Below, piece by piece: positions 5,814-8,837 of a stretch of DNA of 8,837 nucleotides. Below the pieces are notes generated by a model, which worked only from the letters and a program-made list of their open reading frames with translations, searched no databases and was not told the origin of the DNA. This DNA is from Actinomycetota bacterium. GTDB taxonomy: Bacteria; Actinomycetota; Actinomycetes; Actinomycetales; Angustibacteraceae. A program made the translations under genes and the position numbers. Location of the stretch: the NCBI GenBank assembly GCA_014377795.1, contig JACMOY010000352.1:1-8837 (forward strand), read 5' to 3'. Numbering within the stretch: position 1 is the stretch's first letter; every line of letters starts with the position of its first letter.

Positions 5814-6293
5814 GTGCTGCGCAGCAGGCCCTGGTCGGCGACCGACCGACCCGCCACCGCCCGAGCTCTCGGGGCGGCAACGGTCGCGCGCCGTCGCGAC
5901 CGCCGGGGCCGGGGTCTGCGCGGTCCGCTGCTGCCCGCGTCGCTGCCCGGCCACCGCACCCGCAGCGAGGAGTTCGACGACCTGGTGCTGGACGCGGTCG
6001 ACCGGCTGCGGCCGCGGTGGGCCGACCGGCTGGCCGGTGTCGAGTTCGCCGTCGAAGACGTCCCGCCCAGTGACCCCGCACCGTGGGAGCACGGTGAGGT
6101 GCCGTTGGGTCGGCTGTTCCCCGCCGACGGCACGCTCACGACGCTGATCGTGGTCTACCGCCGCCCGGTCGAGACCCGCGCGCTGGACCGCGCTCTGCTG
6201 GCCCCGCTGGTGCACGAGGTGGTGGTCGAGCAGGTGGCTCACCTGCTCGGCGTCGAACCCTCAGCCGTCGACCCGACGCTCGACCAGGACTGA
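5814..6293 (+). CDS. Zincin-like 'metallopeptidase family' protein with incomplete HExxH
   Basis: A 159-residue protein of the zincin_1/DUF1025 type found in actinobacteria next to DUF3499. After a basic N-terminus (about 1-38, with RRRDRRGRGLRGPLLP) come SEEFDDLVLDAVDRLRPRW (51-69), LAGVEFAVEDVPP (73-85), EVPLGRLFPAD (95-105) and IVVYRRPVE (112-120). The motif helix HEVVVEQVAHLLG (134-146) is where a functional zincin has HExxHxxG: His134 and Glu135 are present but the second His is replaced by Val138, while His143 lies off the expected register. Hydrolytic activity is therefore doubtful despite the family name; related actinobacterial proteins, as I recall them, share this loss. The GTG start is set by the promoter spacing just upstream. 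It converges with DUF5719, with 11 bases between the stops. Confidence 0.88.
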   Translation: MLRSRPWSATDRPATARALGAATVARRRDRRGRGLRGPLLPASLPGHRTRSEEFDDLVLDAVDRLRPRWADRLAGVEFAVEDVPPSDPAPWEHGEVPLGRLFPADGTLTTLIVVYRRPVETRALDRALLAPLVHEVVVEQVAHLLGVEPSAVDPTLDQD

Positions 6294-6304
6294 GCACCCG
6301 CCGG

Positions 6305-7804
6305 TCAGCGCGCGGGCAGCACCACGGGGTCGACCCAGGTGGCGACCAGGTCGGTGAGCGAGGCCGCGGTGATCAGCCGGCCGTGGTCGGTGCCCTCGCG
6401 GTTCAGGTAGGTCGTGGTGCGGGCGGCGACGACCTCGCCGGACCGGCTCACCGGCCGCAGCCAGGCGCTCTGCCCGTCCGGCAGGGCGGTGAGCGTGCTG
6501 GTGCCGCCCCGCACCCGCAGGGTCGTCGTCGTGGCGGTGCCGGCGGCGTCGACCGTCGTGAGGTCGACCGCGGCGTCCTCACGGGGGGCGGTGAGCTCGA
6601 GCGTCGTCGACCAGCGCTGCGCGGAGCGACCGGCCGCCAGCCCGGTCAGCGAGCGCAGCGGGGTCGTCGAGGTCAGCCAGGCGAAGTCTGCGGGGCCGTC
6701 GTCGCCGCCGCGGGCCACCATGGCCCCTGCGACGACCGGCACGTCGGCAGTGACCTCGGCGCCGTACGTGCCCGGTGGCAGGTCGCCGAGGTCGAGGTCG
6801 AGGGTGCCTCCCGCCGGCACGCGGACGGCGGCCCCTCCGGGTGGGTCGATGACGCCCTCGGGCCCGACGAGGCGCACCTCACCGACGGCCTCCGCGGCGC
6901 CGGGCGCGGCCAGCCGCAGCAGGGCGCGCCCGTTGACCGTCAGACCCGGCACCAGCACCCGCCGAGCCGGCGCGGCGGTCGGCGCGACGTCGTCCGCGCC
7001 GCGCGGTGTGGTGCCGGTGAGCAGCGTGTCGTGCAGGGTCGCCGCGACCGACCCCCCGGTGGCGTGGACGTGCACGACGGGTGAGGCCACCCCCGGGGCC
7101 AGGGCGTCCAGCAGCAGCACCAGCCGCGAGCGCGCGGGCACAGCGACGGCACTGCCCGGGGTGGGTGGCACCGGGCCGGTGGCCGAGAGCACGTCGACCC
7201 GCACCTGCACCGGGGTGGCGGCGGGGTGGACGAGCACCAGGCGGCCGCGGCGTCCCTCGCCCCCACCGCCGCCGACCAGCCAGGTGTCGACGGCCGGGGC
7301 CAGGCACGGCGTCGAGGTGAGTCCCCGCAGGTCGCCGGTGGTGACCAGGGTGGTCTGCTCGGCGGTCAGCCCCGGCGCGAGGCCGTCGTCGGCGCTCACC
7401 AGCACCGCCGCCGACCCGCTGACGCTGCCCGTGCGGTACCGCTCGCCGGGGGCCAGCAGAGGCGTCGAACCGGCGGCCCCGCTCGAGGCGCCGGACGTCG
7501 GCAGCGCGGCGGCCGTGATCGCTCCCCCACCAGCGGCCCGGGTCAGGTCGGCCGGGGGTGCCGCGACGGCCAGCAGCGCGGTGGCCGGGCTCGCGCCGGC
7601 CGTCTCGGGTCCGGGGCAGGTGAGCGCGGCGGCAGCGACGGGGCGCGGCTGCGGCGCGGTCGGCGTTGCGGCAGCCCGCTCGCTGGCGGTCGACAGGTCG
7701 AGCCGCACCGACTGCGCACCGGGCACCAGGACGGCGGCGGCGACCAGCCCGGCACCGAGCGCGGTGACGCCGAGCAGGCGCGCGGGCGACGCGAGACGGC
7801 TCAC
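6305..7804 (-). CDS. DUF5719 family exported/membrane-anchored protein
   Basis: A 499-residue protein. It has a short basic start (SRLASPAR), one hydrophobic segment at about residues 9-29 (signal anchor or uncleaved signal), an Ala/Pro/Thr linker and then a long beta-rich extracytoplasmic region. Two cysteines, in LTCPGP (C63) and TPCLAP (C167), followed by DTWLVGGGGG (173-182), match the DUF5719 pattern and could form a disulfide outside the cell. Later segments such as RLVLLLDAL and PAGGTLDLDLGDLPPGTYG resemble immunoglobulin-like beta sandwiches. Function is unknown; it is inferred to assist the adjacent membrane glycosyltransferase-like protein in envelope glycan assembly. The frame continues open upstream to 8407, but that part is a shadow of the next gene. 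The GTG at 7804, overlapping the upstream TGA by 4 bases (GTGA), is the evident coupled start. Confidence 0.85.
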   Translation of the reverse strand: MSRLASPARLLGVTALGAGLVAAAVLVPGAQSVRLDLSTASERAAATPTAPQPRPVAAAALTCPGPETAGASPATALLAVAAPPADLTRAAGGGAITAAALPTSGASSGAAGSTPLLAPGERYRTGSVSGSAAVLVSADDGLAPGLTAEQTTLVTTGDLRGLTSTPCLAPAVDTWLVGGGGGEGRRGRLVLVHPAATPVQVRVDVLSATGPVPPTPGSAVAVPARSRLVLLLDALAPGVASPVVHVHATGGSVAATLHDTLLTGTTPRGADDVAPTAAPARRVLVPGLTVNGRALLRLAAPGAAEAVGEVRLVGPEGVIDPPGGAAVRVPAGGTLDLDLGDLPPGTYGAEVTADVPVVAGAMVARGGDDGPADFAWLTSTTPLRSLTGLAAGRSAQRWSTTLELTAPREDAAVDLTTVDAAGTATTTTLRVRGGTSTLTALPDGQSAWLRPVSRSGEVVAARTTTYLNREGTDHGRLITAASLTDLVATWVDPVVLPAR

Positions 7805-8837
7805 GGTCGCGACCCAGCCCCTCGCGGGCCGGCGGTCTGGCGGCGCACCCCGGGCAGGGCCAGCACCAGCAGCACCAGCGCCAGGGCGCCCTGGCCCAGC
7901 CGCCACGCGTGCCGCAGCGGGTCGACCGCACGCACCACGAGGTGGCCGCCGGCGGCCGGCAGGGCGGACGCCTGGCGCCACGGCGCCTGCGGGTCGGCCA
8001 CGGCGGGCAGCGGCCGGCCGTCGAGCTCGGCCCGCCACCGCGAGGCCGCCGGCTCGGCGAGCAGGAGTCGCCGCGGAGCTCCCCCCGCGGGCGAGACGAT
8101 CGTGTCGACGGCGGCGTGCGCACCATCGACGGGCACCGGGGTGCTGCCCCCGGCGGCCTCGATGCTCACCCGGGCCAGCGGCTCGTTCACCCGCCACAGC
8201 GACGACCCCCGGGTCGAGCCGAGGCGGGTCAGGCCCGCGAGGGTGACGAGGGCAGCCGTGACGCGTGGCGGCGCCGAGGGACTCACGACGACGAAGCCAA
8301 CCGCCAGCGTCCGCACCTGGTCGGCGCTGGGGGTCTCGCCGACCAGCGCGGCCACGGCAGCGGTGACCGGGCGATCGTCGGTCGCGACGGCGAGGTCGCG
8401 CGCCCACGGGCCTGGCTCGGCGCCGTCCAGCTCAGCCGTCACGACGCCGCTGGTCGTCCCGCCGACGACGAGGGTGCGCAGGGCGGCCGGGCCGCGTGCC
8501 GCGTCGACCGCGACGGCGGGCAGGGTCTGGGTGCTGCGCTGCAGCGCGGTCGCCGGGGTGGCCCCGGGCAGCACCCAGGTCGCCGCGGCGGCGAGCGGCG
8601 CGAGCACCGCGGCGAGCACGAGCGGAGCCACGACCAGCTGGCGCCAGCCGAAGCCGTGCACCGCGATGCGGCGGCGCAGGCCGTCGGCACCGGCGATCGC
8701 AGCCGTCACGGCGGCCAGCAGCAGCAGCGTCACGCCGGTGCCGGCGTCCGGGTGCAGCGGGCCCCGCTGCGTCGTGGTGAGGGCGGCGTGCGGGGCGGCG
8801 AGCGCCGCAGCCAGGCCCAGCAGCCCGACCAGCCACA
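7801..8837 (-). CDS. Multi-membrane-segment protein, probable C-terminus of a family 2 glycosyltransferase (5' end outside window)
   Basis: The frame is open to the right edge, so the visible 344 residues are a C-terminal part; the GTG at 8733 is internal, since 34 further in-frame codons without a stop precede it. There are hydrophobic segments at about residues 1-19, 34-50 and 68-90, then a ~220-residue extracytoplasmic-like region, then a final membrane segment at about 313-328 (LGQGALALVLLVLALP) and a short basic tail. No GT-A nucleotide-binding motif is in the visible part. The assignment rests on the known pairing of DUF5719 with large membrane glycosyltransferases in actinobacteria and on this topology. 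It overlaps DUF5719 by 4 bases, so the two are surely co-translated. Alternative: another polytopic envelope-polymer protein. Confidence 0.65.
   Translation of the reverse strand, partial: WLVGLLGLAAALAAPHAALTTTQRGPLHPDAGTGVTLLLLAAVTAAIAGADGLRRRIAVHGFGWRQLVVAPLVLAAVLAPLAAAATWVLPGATPATALQRSTQTLPAVAVDAARGPAALRTLVVGGTTSGVVTAELDGAEPGPWARDLAVATDDRPVTAAVAALVGETPSADQVRTLAVGFVVVSPSAPPRVTAALVTLAGLTRLGSTRGSSLWRVNEPLARVSIEAAGGSTPVPVDGAHAAVDTIVSPAGGAPRRLLLAEPAASRWRAELDGRPLPAVADPQAPWRQASALPAAGGHLVVRAVDPLRHAWRLGQGALALVLLVLALPGVRRQTAGPRGAGSRP

Noticed and set aside
6414..8246. 610-codon plus-strand open frame opposite DUF5719 and the glycosyltransferase-like gene
   Set aside because: The translation is low-complexity Ser/Arg/Pro/Ala without domains, while the minus strand shows membrane segments, conserved cysteines and a coupled GTGA junction.
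6305..8407. A single 700-residue minus-strand protein
   Set aside because: The part above 7804 is Arg/Gly-rich shadow sequence of the neighbouring gene. The GTG at 7804 directly precedes the signal-anchor-like segment and overlaps the upstream stop.

Overview
The window is very GC-rich, with GTG starts, strong G/C bias at third codon positions and TAnnnT -10 hexamers. It carries an actinobacterial chromosomal gene neighbourhood (glycosyltransferase, DUF5719, zincin-like protein, DUF3499, phosphomannomutase, Trm112, SIS). The host is therefore an actinomycete (Actinomycetota); a Micrococcales- or Kineosporiales-like lineage is a guess, and genus cannot be read from the sequence.

Layout. (1) 1-1468, plus strand: the 3' end of a large helical-repeat (TPR-like) protein whose N-terminus lies outside the window, probably the C-terminal arm of an ATPase/cyclase-type or regulator protein. 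(2) 1469-1997: a 529-base gap with no convincing gene, containing a nested inverted repeat at 1885-1926. (3) 1998-5725, minus strand, transcribed right to left: DUF3499 (5725-5372), a small double-CxxC protein (5205-4960), phosphomannomutase/phosphoglucomutase manB (4862-3435), a Trm112-like zinc protein (3405-3169) and a SIS-domain isomerase-like protein (3167-1998). (4) 5726-5813: an 88-base divergent promoter region, with -10-like hexamers on each strand placed so that both flanking genes would be translated from leaderless mRNAs. (5) 5814-6293, plus strand: a zincin-like 'metallopeptidase family' protein whose HExxH motif is incomplete. (6) 6305-8837, minus strand: a DUF5719 membrane-anchored exported protein overlapping by 4 bases (GTGA) the 3' end of a multi-membrane-segment protein, probably the C-terminus of a family 2 glycosyltransferase, cut by the window edge.

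How it fits together. ManB interconverts mannose-6-P/mannose-1-P (and possibly the glucose phosphates), feeding GDP-mannose for cell-envelope glycans. The SIS protein resembles phosphomannose/phosphoglucose isomerases and probably acts one step upstream or has a related sugar-phosphate role. The glycosyltransferase-like/DUF5719 pair at the right edge probably works at the membrane on envelope glycans. The block also encodes three small cysteine-rich, probably zinc-binding proteins of unclear role (DUF3499, the double-CxxC protein and Trm112).

Most of the window is a conserved core neighbourhood and I do not see a clear-cut new defence or mobile system. The points worth a second look are the perfect 8+1+8 inverted repeat in the predicted manB leader, the leaderless divergent promoters, the degenerate zincin, the uncharacterised double-CxxC protein, and the break in the usual gene order beyond the SIS gene.
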